In this document: piece by piece, positions 6,966-15,354 of the stretch
Layout: each line of letters opens with the position of its first letter
How positions within the stretch are numbered: position 1 is the first letter of the stretch
Origin: Oscillospiraceae bacterium
GTDB lineage: Bacteria > Bacillota > Clostridia > Oscillospirales > Ruminococcaceae
Assembly: GCA_020024475.1 (NCBI GenBank)
Contig: JAHHTS010000040.1
Location: 1 to 20,798, forward strand
Reading direction: 5' to 3'
DNA: 20,798 nucleotides
The notes under the pieces: generated by a model
The model's database searches: none
What the model was told of the DNA's origin: nothing
The model's input: only the letters and a program-made list of their open reading frames with translations
Program-made: the position numbers and the translations under genes

Positions 6966-9900
6966 ATGAAAAAAGACTTTGTGCATCTTCATTTACATAC
7001 AGAATATAGTTTGTTAGATGGAGCATGTCGAATTGACAAGCTTATGAAACATATAAAAGAATCGGGTCAAAGCGCTGTTGCAATAACCGACCATGGTGTT
7101 ATGTATGGTTGTGTTGAATTTTATAAAAAAGCTAAAAAAGAAGGAATAAAACCTATTATTGGTTGCGAAGTTTATGTTGCAACACGAGGTAGAAAAGATA
7201 AAGTGCACAAGATAGATGGATATTACCATTTGATACTTTTAGTTAAAAATGAAATTGGTTATCAAAACCTTATAAAACTTGTAACACTAGGTTCTTCTGA
7301 AGGATTTTATACAAAACCAAGAATTGATCATGAACTTCTTAAAAAATATCATGAAGGCTTAGTCTGCCTTTCAGCTTGTTTAGCTGGTGAGATACCAAGA
7401 CTGCTTTTGGCAGGTGATATAGAGAAAGCTGAAGAAACTGCGCTTTTTTATAAAAGTATTTTTGAAGATGATTATTATTTAGAAATACAAGATCATGGAA
7501 TAAAAGAACAGCAAGAAGTTATTCCAATGATTTTACAACTGGCCAAAAAATTAGATATAGAGTTAGTTGCAACGAATGACTGTCATTATATCAAAAAAGA
7601 AGATTCTAAAATGCAATATGCTTTGATATGTGTACAGACAAATAAGAGATTGTCAGATCCAGATACTTTAGAATTTGAAACAGATGAATTTTATGTAAAA
7701 AGCACAGAAGAAATGTATGATTTGTTTTCATATATTCCAAAAGCTTGTGAAAACACAGTAAAAATAGCTGAGAAATGTAATTTTGATTATGAATTTGGAC
7801 ATACAAAATTACCTAAATATGAAACACCGGATGGAACACCTAATCAACAATTTTTTGAAAAATTATGCCGTGATGGATTAAAAAATAGGTATGATAAAAT
7901 TACTTCAGAGATGACTGACCGATTAAATTATGAGATAGGAATAATAACAAAGATGGGCTTTGTTGATTATTATCTGATAGTTTACGATTTTATTAATTAT
8001 GCTCGTAAACACGATATCCCTGTAGGCCCTGGTAGGGGCAGCGGTGCAGCTAGTTTATGCGCGTATTGTTGTGGTATCACTAATATTGATCCTCTTAAAT
8101 ATAATTTGATTTTTGAACGTTTTCTTAATCCAGAGCGTATAAGTATGCCGGATTTTGATATTGACTTTTGTTATGAAAAAAGAGGAAAAGTAATTGATTA
8201 TGTAACTGAAAAATATGGTGCTGACCATGTTTGCCAAATTATTACATTTGGTACAATGGCGGCAAGAGGTGCTATAAGAGATATAGGACGAGTACTTGAT
8301 ATGCCATATAATTCTGTTGATCGAATAGCGAAGCTTATACCAAATGAACCTAAAATGACAATAGAAAAAGCTTTAGATATATCTAAAGAGCTTAAACAAC
8401 TTTACGAATCGGATCCTGGAATCAAGGAACTTATTGAACTTGCTATGAAGGTAGAAGGAATGCCTCGAAATGCGTCAACTCATGCAGCGGGCGTTGTTAT
8501 TACTGATAAGCCAGTTGTAGAATATGTACCTTTACAGAGTAATGATGGACAATTAATAACACAGTTTACTATGACCACTATAGAAGAGCTTGGCCTACTA
8601 AAAATGGACTTTTTAGGACTTCGCACTCTTACAGTTATAGATCAATGTGAAAAAATGGTTCAGAAGTTCAATCCCAATTTTCACGTAGATAAAATACCAA
8701 CTAATGATGAAAAAACATTTAAGCTTTTGGCAGAAGGTGACACTGTAGGAGTATTCCAATTTGAAAGTGGAGGAATGAAAAATGTCCTGATTAGTCTAAA
8801 ACCAGTTGATATTGAAGATTTGATTGCTGTTATTTCTTTGTATAGACCAGGCCCTATGGATTCTATACCAACATTTATACAAAATAGACATCATCCAGAG
8901 ATGATTAAATATAGGCATCCATTACTAGAGGATATACTTAAAGTTACAAATGGATGTATTGTTTATCAAGAACAGGTAATGCAAATTTGTCGTACGATGG
9001 CTGGATATAGTTATGGTCAGGCTGATCTTGTTAGACGAGCCATGGGTAAGAAAAAAGCAGATGTAATGGCAAATGAACGCTCGCATTTTATCGAAGGCAG
9101 TGCTAAAAATGGAGTTAGTGAAGAAATAGCAAATGATATTTTTGATGAAATGTCAAGTTTTGCTTCATATGCATTCAATAAACCACATGCCGCTGCATAT
9201 GCCTATGTTTCATACCAAACAGCGTATTTGAAAGCCCATTATCCTAAAGAATTTTGGGCAGCAATGCTTACAAGTATTTTTGATAATACAGCTAAAATCA
9301 TAGAGTACACCCGGGAATGTAGGAGACTCAATATTAAAATTCTCCCTCCAGATATAAACAAAGGATATGCTGGGTTTGTTGTAGAAGGAGATAATCTTAG
9401 ATATGGTATGGCCGCTATAAAAAATGTTGGTAAGGCTTTCATGGATTCCATGACATTCGAAAGAGAAATGAATGGTTCTTTCGACAGTATTTTTGACTTT
9501 TGCAGAAGAATGCATGATAAAGGATTTAATAGGAGAGCCTTGGAAAGTCTCATTAAAGTTGGAGCGTTTGATCAATTAGGCATAAATCGTCGCAGATTAT
9601 TTGTTAATATTGATTATATACTAAGTAGTATAAATAACGAGCAAAAAAATAAATTAGATGGGCAAATGGATTTGTTTAGTGTTCCATCATCTACTGAAGA
9701 AACAACTATTAAAATACATGATTATATAAAACTTCCACAATCCGAAGACTATTCTCCAACTGAAAAATTAAATTTAGAAAAGAGCTTGGCAGGTATTTAT
9801 CTTTCTGGGCATCCTCTAGAAAAAAATATTGAATATGTAAAAAATATATCGACTTGCAACATTTCTCAATTGACAGATGAGGGTAATGAAGTATACGATA

Positions 9901-10412
9901 ATACACAGCAAACACTAGTTGTGATTGTATCAAAATATAGGCATCATACTACAAAAAAGAAAGAACTTATGAGCTTTGTTACAGTAGAAGATCTAACTGC
10001 ATCAATGGATATGATTGTATTCCCAAATGTATTTAATGAAACAAAGGCTTCTATAGTTGATAATGCAGTATTGATTGTTAAGGGTACAATTTCATTGAAA
10101 GATGATCAGCCAACTATTGTTGCTGAAGAAATTTATGATATTAATTCTGAAGAAGCTTGCCATATATTAGCTATGAAAAAAGATTCTAAATACGGATTAT
10201 ATATAAAGGTACCTAGTCAAAATGATATTAGTTTCAAAAATTCATGTGATATTTTAAAAAGATATAGAGGGCTAATGCCTGTGTACTTTTATCTTCAAGA
10301 TAAAAAACAATATGTAAGAGCTCCTAAGAATTTTTGGGTAAGAAACAGTATAAATATTATTGATGAATTAAAATATGTAGTAGGCAACGAAAATGTAGTA
10401 TTAATAAAATAA
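6966..10412 (+). CDS. dnaE: DNA polymerase III subunit alpha (DnaE)
   Basis: Catalytic C-family DNA polymerase, 1148 residues, the usual size. The N-terminal PHP domain has HLHLHTEYSLLDG (7-19), TDHG (41-44), GCEVYVA (66-72) and NDCHY (204-208); its metal-binding histidines are present, so metal-dependent exonuclease activity is possible. The palm has VGPGRGSGAAS (353-363), PDFDIDF with Asp396 and Asp398, and MDFLGL with the third catalytic Asp548. FNKPHAAAYA (737-746) belongs to the fingers region. QMDLF at 900-904 fits a beta-clamp-binding motif. An OB-fold region lies around 970-1060. In Clostridia and Bacilli a second polymerase, PolC, usually does bulk synthesis and DnaE extends primers; PolC is not in this window. 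It starts 3 bases after whiA with GAGGA at 6954-6958. pfkA follows 14 bases after its stop, a neighbourhood also common in other Firmicutes. Confidence 0.97.
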   Translation: MKKDFVHLHLHTEYSLLDGACRIDKLMKHIKESGQSAVAITDHGVMYGCVEFYKKAKKEGIKPIIGCEVYVATRGRKDKVHKIDGYYHLILLVKNEIGYQNLIKLVTLGSSEGFYTKPRIDHELLKKYHEGLVCLSACLAGEIPRLLLAGDIEKAEETALFYKSIFEDDYYLEIQDHGIKEQQEVIPMILQLAKKLDIELVATNDCHYIKKEDSKMQYALICVQTNKRLSDPDTLEFETDEFYVKSTEEMYDLFSYIPKACENTVKIAEKCNFDYEFGHTKLPKYETPDGTPNQQFFEKLCRDGLKNRYDKITSEMTDRLNYEIGIITKMGFVDYYLIVYDFINYARKHDIPVGPGRGSGAASLCAYCCGITNIDPLKYNLIFERFLNPERISMPDFDIDFCYEKRGKVIDYVTEKYGADHVCQIITFGTMAARGAIRDIGRVLDMPYNSVDRIAKLIPNEPKMTIEKALDISKELKQLYESDPGIKELIELAMKVEGMPRNASTHAAGVVITDKPVVEYVPLQSNDGQLITQFTMTTIEELGLLKMDFLGLRTLTVIDQCEKMVQKFNPNFHVDKIPTNDEKTFKLLAEGDTVGVFQFESGGMKNVLISLKPVDIEDLIAVISLYRPGPMDSIPTFIQNRHHPEMIKYRHPLLEDILKVTNGCIVYQEQVMQICRTMAGYSYGQADLVRRAMGKKKADVMANERSHFIEGSAKNGVSEEIANDIFDEMSSFASYAFNKPHAAAYAYVSYQTAYLKAHYPKEFWAAMLTSIFDNTAKIIEYTRECRRLNIKILPPDINKGYAGFVVEGDNLRYGMAAIKNVGKAFMDSMTFEREMNGSFDSIFDFCRRMHDKGFNRRALESLIKVGAFDQLGINRRRLFVNIDYILSSINNEQKNKLDGQMDLFSVPSSTEETTIKIHDYIKLPQSEDYSPTEKLNLEKSLAGIYLSGHPLEKNIEYVKNISTCNISQLTDEGNEVYDNTQQTLVVIVSKYRHHTTKKKELMSFVTVEDLTASMDMIVFPNVFNETKASIVDNAVLIVKGTISLKDDQPTIVAEEIYDINSEEACHILAMKKDSKYGLYIKVPSQNDISFKNSCDILKRYRGLMPVYFYLQDKKQYVRAPKNFWVRNSINIIDELKYVVGNENVVLIK

Positions 10413-10426
10413 TAGAGGTGGTTTCA

Positions 10427-11398
10427 ATGGAAGAAATTAAGACAATTGGTGTTCTTACGAGCGGTGGAGACGCCCCGGGTATGAATGCTGCTATTCGTGC
10501 GGTTGTACGTTCAGCTATATTTAATGGGTTTGCAGTAAAAGGCATAAGACATGGTTATAATGGGCTACTTACAGACGATATTTTTGATATGAATCTTCGT
10601 AGTGTTTCGGAAATCATCCATCGTGGAGGTACGATGTTGTTTACTGCTCGTTCTGATGAGTTTATGACTGATAAAGGACAAAAAAAGGCTGTGGAAACAT
10701 GTAATCGATACGGAATCGATGCTTTAATTGTAATAGGAGGAGATGGCTCTTTTCGCGGATGTCGGGCATTAGCAAAATTAGGCATAAAATGTATAGGAAT
10801 TCCTTGTACTATCGATAATGATATTGCTTGTAGCGATTATACAATAGGTTTTGATACTGCACTTAATACAGCCATGGAAATGATAGATAAACTTAGAGAT
10901 ACAACACAAAGTCATGAAAGATGTAGTGTTGTTGAAGTGATGGGAAGACATGCTGGGTATATAGCTGTTAATACTGGTATTGCCACAGGTGCACTTTGTA
11001 TTTTAATACCTGAGATTCCTGTAGATATCGATAGAGATGTTATTGAACGAATAAAAGAAACACATAAAGAGGGAAAGAAAAATTTCCTTATTGTAGTTGC
11101 TGAAGGAGTTGGTAAAGCTCTTGATATAGCAGAAGAAGTGCAACAAAAAACTGGGATTGATACTAGAGCAACAGTATTAGGACATGTTCAAAGAGGAGGC
11201 TCTCCAAGTTTGCGTGATAGAGTTGTGGCGGCTCAAATGGGAGTTCATGCTGTTGAACTTCTTCAATTAAAAAATTACAATCGTGTTGTTGCTCTTAGAG
11301 GTGAAAAAATAACGGATTACAGTATTGAAGAAGCACTTGCTATGAAAAAAGAGTTAGACCCAATGCTTATTGGTGTTGCCAAAGTTGTTTCAATATAA
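10427..11398 (+). CDS. pfkA: 6-phosphofructokinase
   Basis: Converts fructose 6-phosphate and ATP to fructose 1,6-bisphosphate, the committed step of glycolysis, in the cytosol. The 323 residues match bacterial PfkA. The ATP site is SGGDAPGMNAAIRA (12-25) and GGDGS (104-108), where Gly follows the Asp; this residue marks ATP-dependent enzymes, while PPi-dependent ones carry Asp. The catalytic loop is TIDND (128-132) with Asp130, followed by TIGFDTA. EVMGRHAGYIA (170-180) and GHVQRGGSPS bind fructose 6-phosphate. The residue before TIDND is Cys127 in place of the usual Gly. ATG 10427 was preferred to a GTG at 10418 because GAGGTGG (10415-10421) lies 5 bases upstream. It is the last gene of the hprK run and is followed directly by a terminator. 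Its place with hprK and a sugar kinase fits coordinated glycolytic control. Confidence 0.96.
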   Translation: MEEIKTIGVLTSGGDAPGMNAAIRAVVRSAIFNGFAVKGIRHGYNGLLTDDIFDMNLRSVSEIIHRGGTMLFTARSDEFMTDKGQKKAVETCNRYGIDALIVIGGDGSFRGCRALAKLGIKCIGIPCTIDNDIACSDYTIGFDTALNTAMEMIDKLRDTTQSHERCSVVEVMGRHAGYIAVNTGIATGALCILIPEIPVDIDRDVIERIKETHKEGKKNFLIVVAEGVGKALDIAEEVQQKTGIDTRATVLGHVQRGGSPSLRDRVVAAQMGVHAVELLQLKNYNRVVALRGEKITDYSIEEALAMKKELDPMLIGVAKVVSI

Positions 11399-11404
11399 TT
11401 ATCT

Positions 11405-11430
11405 AAGCCAGGTTAACACCTGGCTTTTTT
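11405..11430 (+). terminator. Intrinsic terminator after pfkA
   Basis: AAGCCAGGT (11405-11413) and ACCTGGCTT (11418-11426) form a 9-base perfect stem with a TAAC loop, and the stem runs into six T ending at 11430. It begins 6 bases after the pfkA stop and closes the hprK-pfkA run. Confidence 0.93.
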
Positions 11431-11485
11431 ATTTTATATATAGATTATTCATATACAAAAGTTATTTTATTAAGAAAGTTATTTA

Positions 11486-11542
11486 TATTTTTATACTTTT
11501 GAAAGAATTGTTAGTATTAAATATGTAAATAGTATAAAAATA
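11486..11542. repeat. 12-base inverted repeat upstream of ligA
   Basis: TATTTTTATACT (11486-11497) is repeated in inverted form as AGTATAAAAATA (11531-11542) with 33 bases between. It lies in the AT-rich gap between the pfkA terminator and the ligA promoter. There is no T tract or GC content to make it a terminator. A regulatory site or chance in very AT-rich DNA are both possible. The rest of 11431-11571 shows no gene, riboswitch or structured RNA that I can recognise. Confidence 0.35.
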
Positions 11543-11571
11543 AAGTATATATAATATTTATATCAATAATA

Positions 11572-11600
11572 TTGTAAAATAAACTATATTTTGATATAAT
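11572..11600 (+). promoter_or_regulatory. Sigma-A-type promoter of ligA-gatCAB
   Basis: TTGTAA at 11572-11577, a 17-base spacer, and TATAAT at 11595-11600 with an extended -10 TGA immediately before it. The hexamers and spacing are the same as at the hprK promoter. Transcription would start near 11607, leaving a very short leader with GAGGTGA (11610-11616) just ahead of the ATG at 11621. Confidence 0.72.
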
Positions 11601-11620
11601 AAATTGATTGAGGTGACAGA

Positions 11621-13600
11621 ATGGATATACAGGAAATAAAAAAAGAGCTGGATATGCTTAAGGAAAAAATAGCATATCATTCTCGATTGTACTACCAGGA
11701 GAACCGAACAGAAATCAGCGATTATGAATACGATACGTTGGTTAACAAGGTTAAAAAAATTGAAGGAGAATACCCGCAACTCATTACTGCTGATTCTCCT
11801 ACACAAACGGTACAAGGTATGGCTAGTTCATCATTTGAAAAGGTTACACATACTATAAAAATGGAGAGTTTACAAGATGCTTTTTCATATGACGAATTAA
11901 GAGATTTTGACCGTAGAGTTAGAGAATCTATAGAAAATCCACAGTATGTTGTTGAGGCAAAAATTGATGGTCTTTCAATGAGCCTAGAATATATAGATGG
12001 CATATTTACTCGTGGCTCAACTAGAGGAGATGGTGTTGTAGGTGAAGATGTTACTCAAAATTTAGCTACAATAAAATCAATTCCTAAAAAAATAGAAAAT
12101 GCACCACATTTTTTGGAAGTACGCGGTGAAGTATATATGCCTAAGGAAGTTTTTTTTAAGTTGGTTGAAAAACAAGAAAATGAAGGTAAACAACCATTTA
12201 AAAATCCTAGAAATGCAGCTTCTGGTTCAATAAGGCAGAAAGATAGCAAAATTACCAAAGAAAGAAATTTAGATATTTTTATATTTAATCTTCAACAAAT
12301 AAGTAATGATGTTAGAGTTGAAGGGCATAAACAATCCTTGGATTTAATTAAACAATATGGGTTTAAAGTTTCTCCAAGATATACTAAATTTGACAATATA
12401 GATGATGCTATCAAAGAAATAGAAAATATTGGTTTGATGAGAGGAAAATTCCCTTTCGAAATAGATGGTGCTGTTATAAAATTGGATGATTTTTCGCAAA
12501 GAGATTCCATGGGAAGTACTAATAAATATCCTCGATGGGCTATTGCTTATAAATATCCACCAGAAGAAAAAGAAACTATTCTTAAAAATATAGAAATTTC
12601 AGTAGGTAGAACTGGCGTTTTGACACCAACTGCTGTGTTTGATACGGTTCAGCTTGCTGGAACAAGCGTTTCAAGAGCAGTACTCCACAATCAAGATTTT
12701 ATTGATGAAAAACATATAAATATAGGTGACTTGATTGTAGTTAGAAAAGCTGGTGATATTATTCCTGAGGTTGTAAGACTTGCTAAAAAAAACACAGAAG
12801 AAACATTTAAAATTCCTCTTGTTTGTCCATCATGTGGCAGTGAAGTAGAAAAAACAGATGAGTCAGCATTGAGATGTAATAATCCAGACTGTCCACAACA
12901 ATTGGTTAGAAATCTTATTCATTTTGCATCTAGAAATGCTATGAATATAGAAGGACTTGGTGAAGCTGTAGTAATGCAGTTAGCAGACAAAGAACTAATA
13001 AAAGATGTTGCGGATATTTATTATCTTACAAAGGAAGATTTGCTAAAGCTAGAAGGATTCAAAGATAAATCAGCTAATAATCTTTTAAAAGCGATAGAGA
13101 ATAGTAAAACTAACAATTTAGATAAGCTTGTTTTTGCTTTAGGTATAAGAAATATAGGAGAGAAAGCTGCAAAACTTCTTTGTGAAGAATTTAAAACGAT
13201 AGATAATTTGCTTAGTGCTAAGGCAAACGATATAATAAAAATAGATGGGTTTGGAGAAATAGTCGCTGAAAGTGTGGTTGATTACTTCAACAATGAAAAT
13301 GTTCACAAAATAATCAATCGTTTAAAAGAACAAAATGTAAATACAAATTATATATCTATAACAGAAAGTGACTTGCTAAAAGGTAAGGCAATTGTTGTTA
13401 CTGGCACATTACCAACACTTTCTAGAGATGAAGCTGAAAAGCTTATCGCCGATAATGGTGGTAAAGCAACTTCATCTGTCTCTAAAAAGACAAGCTATGT
13501 CTTGGCTGGTGAAAAGGCAGGAAGCAAGTTGGATAAAGCAAACCAACTTGGAATTACTGTTATCACCGAAGAAGAATTTTTAAATATGATTAATAAATAA
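11621..13600 (+). CDS. ligA: NAD-dependent DNA ligase LigA
   Basis: Seals nicks in duplex DNA during lagging-strand synthesis and repair, using NAD as the source of the adenylyl group. The 659 residues are full length. Domain order: Ia helical NMN-binding domain with SDYEYDTLV (33-41), the adenylation domain with the nucleophile Lys114 in EAKIDGLSM, RGEVYMP (168-174) and the FEIDGAVIK motif (279-287), an OB fold at about 320-395, a four-cysteine zinc finger (Cys402, 405, 419, 424), helix-hairpin-helix repeats at about 430-575, and a C-terminal BRCT domain at about 585-659 (GKAIVVTGTLPTLSRDEAEK at its start). All catalytic elements are intact. Start supported by GAGGTGA 4 bases upstream. gatC follows 11 bases after the stop, so the ligase shares a transcript with the amidotransferase genes. 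Confidence 0.98.
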   Translation: MDIQEIKKELDMLKEKIAYHSRLYYQENRTEISDYEYDTLVNKVKKIEGEYPQLITADSPTQTVQGMASSSFEKVTHTIKMESLQDAFSYDELRDFDRRVRESIENPQYVVEAKIDGLSMSLEYIDGIFTRGSTRGDGVVGEDVTQNLATIKSIPKKIENAPHFLEVRGEVYMPKEVFFKLVEKQENEGKQPFKNPRNAASGSIRQKDSKITKERNLDIFIFNLQQISNDVRVEGHKQSLDLIKQYGFKVSPRYTKFDNIDDAIKEIENIGLMRGKFPFEIDGAVIKLDDFSQRDSMGSTNKYPRWAIAYKYPPEEKETILKNIEISVGRTGVLTPTAVFDTVQLAGTSVSRAVLHNQDFIDEKHINIGDLIVVRKAGDIIPEVVRLAKKNTEETFKIPLVCPSCGSEVEKTDESALRCNNPDCPQQLVRNLIHFASRNAMNIEGLGEAVVMQLADKELIKDVADIYYLTKEDLLKLEGFKDKSANNLLKAIENSKTNNLDKLVFALGIRNIGEKAAKLLCEEFKTIDNLLSAKANDIIKIDGFGEIVAESVVDYFNNENVHKIINRLKEQNVNTNYISITESDLLKGKAIVVTGTLPTLSRDEAEKLIADNGGKATSSVSKKTSYVLAGEKAGSKLDKANQLGITVITEEEFLNMINK

Positions 13601-13611
13601 AGGAGATAAAT

Positions 13612-13881
13612 ATGGAAATTGATATTAAGCGTATAGCTAAACTTGCTAAGCTTTCTATTCCTGATGAAAAAGTAGAAAAATTCCAAAAGGAAATGGAAGG
13701 CATAATTCAAATGGTTGAAAATCTTCCTAACCTTGATACAAAAGGAGCTTTGGTAGATCCAGATAACACAATGGAATTGCGTAAAGATGAAGTTCAGCCA
13801 TCATATCCAAGAGATGAAATGCTGAAAAACGCACCTACAACAGCAGCGGGATGCGTTATGATTCCAAAAGTTGTTGAATAA
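13612..13881 (+). CDS. gatC: Asp/Glu-tRNA amidotransferase subunit C (GatC)
   Basis: Small scaffold subunit of the GatCAB complex, which wraps around GatA and helps join it to GatB. The 89 residues are close to the usual 95. Visible features are the N-terminal helix IKRIAKLAKLSIPDEKVEKF, typical of GatC, a central helix, and the C-terminal segment LRKDEVQPSYPRDEMLKNAP, whose LRxDxV pattern is a family signature. AGGAG at 13601-13605 begins right at the ligA stop and serves the ATG at 13612. gatA starts 18 bases further on. Gene order C-A-B is the usual Firmicute arrangement. Confidence 0.95.
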   Translation: MEIDIKRIAKLAKLSIPDEKVEKFQKEMEGIIQMVENLPNLDTKGALVDPDNTMELRKDEVQPSYPRDEMLKNAPTTAAGCVMIPKVVE

Positions 13882-13899
13882 TTAAGAAGGAGAATAAAA

Positions 13900-15351
13900 A
13901 TGGATAAATTATATAGCTTATCAGCTACACAGATGAAAGACCTTCTTAATAAAAAAGAAGTATCATCTGTAGAAATTACTAAATCAGTGATTGACAGAAT
14001 TGAAAAAACAGATAAGGATATTCAGGCTTATATTTCGTATAACTTTGAAGAAGCATTAAAACAAGCTGAAGCTGCTGATGCAAAGATTGCTAGAGGTGAA
14101 GAGCTGAACGATATGACTGGCATTCCTGTTGCTGTAAAAGATAATATGTGTACAAAAAATCTTCTTACAACATGTGCGTCAAAAATGCTGGGTAATTTTA
14201 TACCACCATATAATGCAACAGTTGTGGAAAAGCTTTTGGCAGATGGTGCTGTTATTATAGGTAAAACAACAATGGATGAATTTGCTATGGGATCTTCAGG
14301 TGAAAATAGTGCACTGCAGGTAGCAAGAAATCCATGGGATATATCTCGTGTTCCTGGTGGCTCTTCATCTGGTAGTGCTGCCACAGTTGCTGCAAGTCAG
14401 GTTCCATTATCACTTGGTTCAGATACTGGTGGATCTATTCGTCAACCAGCAAGTCTTTGTGGTATTGTAGGTATGAAACCAACTTATGGTGCCGTTTCAA
14501 GATATGGGCTTATTGCTTTTGCTTCTTCACTTGATCAAATAGGTCCTATGGCTCGAACAGTTGATGATACAGCTATGTTATTCAAATCTATTTGTGGAAA
14601 AGATTTTAGAGATGCAACAAGTAAAGATTATACTTACAAGCCATACGGTGAAAATGTTAAAGGCATGAAAATAGGGTTGCCAAAAGAGTACTTCGGTGAA
14701 GGTATATCTGCAGAAGTAAAAGAAAAAATTTATTCCGCAGTTGAAACTCTAAAAGCACAAGGGGCTGAAGTAGTAGAAGTTTCACTTCCTTCAACTGACT
14801 ACGCCTTATCAGCTTACTATATAATTTCATCCGCTGAAGCTTCTTCGAATCTTGGCCGTTTTGATGGTGTTAAATATGGCTTCAGAGGCTCAAAAACTAA
14901 CAATATAGAAGAAATCTATCTTTCAAGTAGAAGTGAAGGGTTTGGTGATGAAGTTCAAAGAAGAATTATGCTTGGTACTTATGTGCTTTCAAGTGGATTC
15001 TATGATGCGTATTATAAAAAAGCTAAGGTTCTTCAAAAAGCTATAGCAAAGGAGTTTGATGATGCTCTGAAATTATGTGATGTTCTTATCACACCGCTGT
15101 CACCAACTACAGCTTTCAAAATTGGTGAAAGAAGCAATGACCCTCTTGCTATGTATGCAGGCGATATATGTACAGTAACACTCAATATTTCGGGCTTGCC
15201 TGGTATAAGCGTTCCTTGTGGATTTGATAAAGAAAACAATATGCCTATTGGCTTCCAAGTAATTGGTAAAAAATTCAGCGAAGATAAATTGTTAACTGTT
15301 GCTAAATGCTATGAAAACACAGTTGGCGGCTTTGCAGTAAAGGAGTTTTAA
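13900..15351 (+). CDS. gatA: Asp/Glu-tRNA amidotransferase subunit A (GatA)
   Basis: Glutaminase subunit that releases ammonia from glutamine for transamidation of Glu-tRNA(Gln), and in some bacteria Asp-tRNA(Asn). The 483 residues match the amidase-signature family. The Ser-cis-Ser-Lys triad is visible as Lys80 (GIPVAVKDN), Ser155 (GGSSSGSAA) and the nucleophile Ser179 (GSDTGGSIRQPAS). Start supported by AAGGAG at 13887-13892, 7 bases upstream. Its last codons carry AAGGAG (15340-15345), the ribosome site of gatB, which begins 3 bases after the stop. A complete GatCAB suggests that Gln-tRNA is made by the indirect route, provided that no glutaminyl-tRNA synthetase is encoded elsewhere. Confidence 0.97.
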   Translation: MDKLYSLSATQMKDLLNKKEVSSVEITKSVIDRIEKTDKDIQAYISYNFEEALKQAEAADAKIARGEELNDMTGIPVAVKDNMCTKNLLTTCASKMLGNFIPPYNATVVEKLLADGAVIIGKTTMDEFAMGSSGENSALQVARNPWDISRVPGGSSSGSAATVAASQVPLSLGSDTGGSIRQPASLCGIVGMKPTYGAVSRYGLIAFASSLDQIGPMARTVDDTAMLFKSICGKDFRDATSKDYTYKPYGENVKGMKIGLPKEYFGEGISAEVKEKIYSAVETLKAQGAEVVEVSLPSTDYALSAYYIISSAEASSNLGRFDGVKYGFRGSKTNNIEEIYLSSRSEGFGDEVQRRIMLGTYVLSSGFYDAYYKKAKVLQKAIAKEFDDALKLCDVLITPLSPTTAFKIGERSNDPLAMYAGDICTVTLNISGLPGISVPCGFDKENNMPIGFQVIGKKFSEDKLLTVAKCYENTVGGFAVKEF

Positions 15352-15354
15352 GTT

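Noticed and set aside
9210..9575. Antisense open frame of 121 codons inside dnaE, with similar ones inside the other genes
   Set aside because: They lie opposite well-conserved coding sequence, lack ribosome sites, and encode proteins with no recognisable motif; they are shadows of the sense codons.
11431..11571. Riboswitch or small RNA between pfkA and ligA
   Set aside because: The stretch is almost pure A+T with no GC-containing stems, and the ligA promoter lies downstream of it, so it would not be part of the ligA leader.
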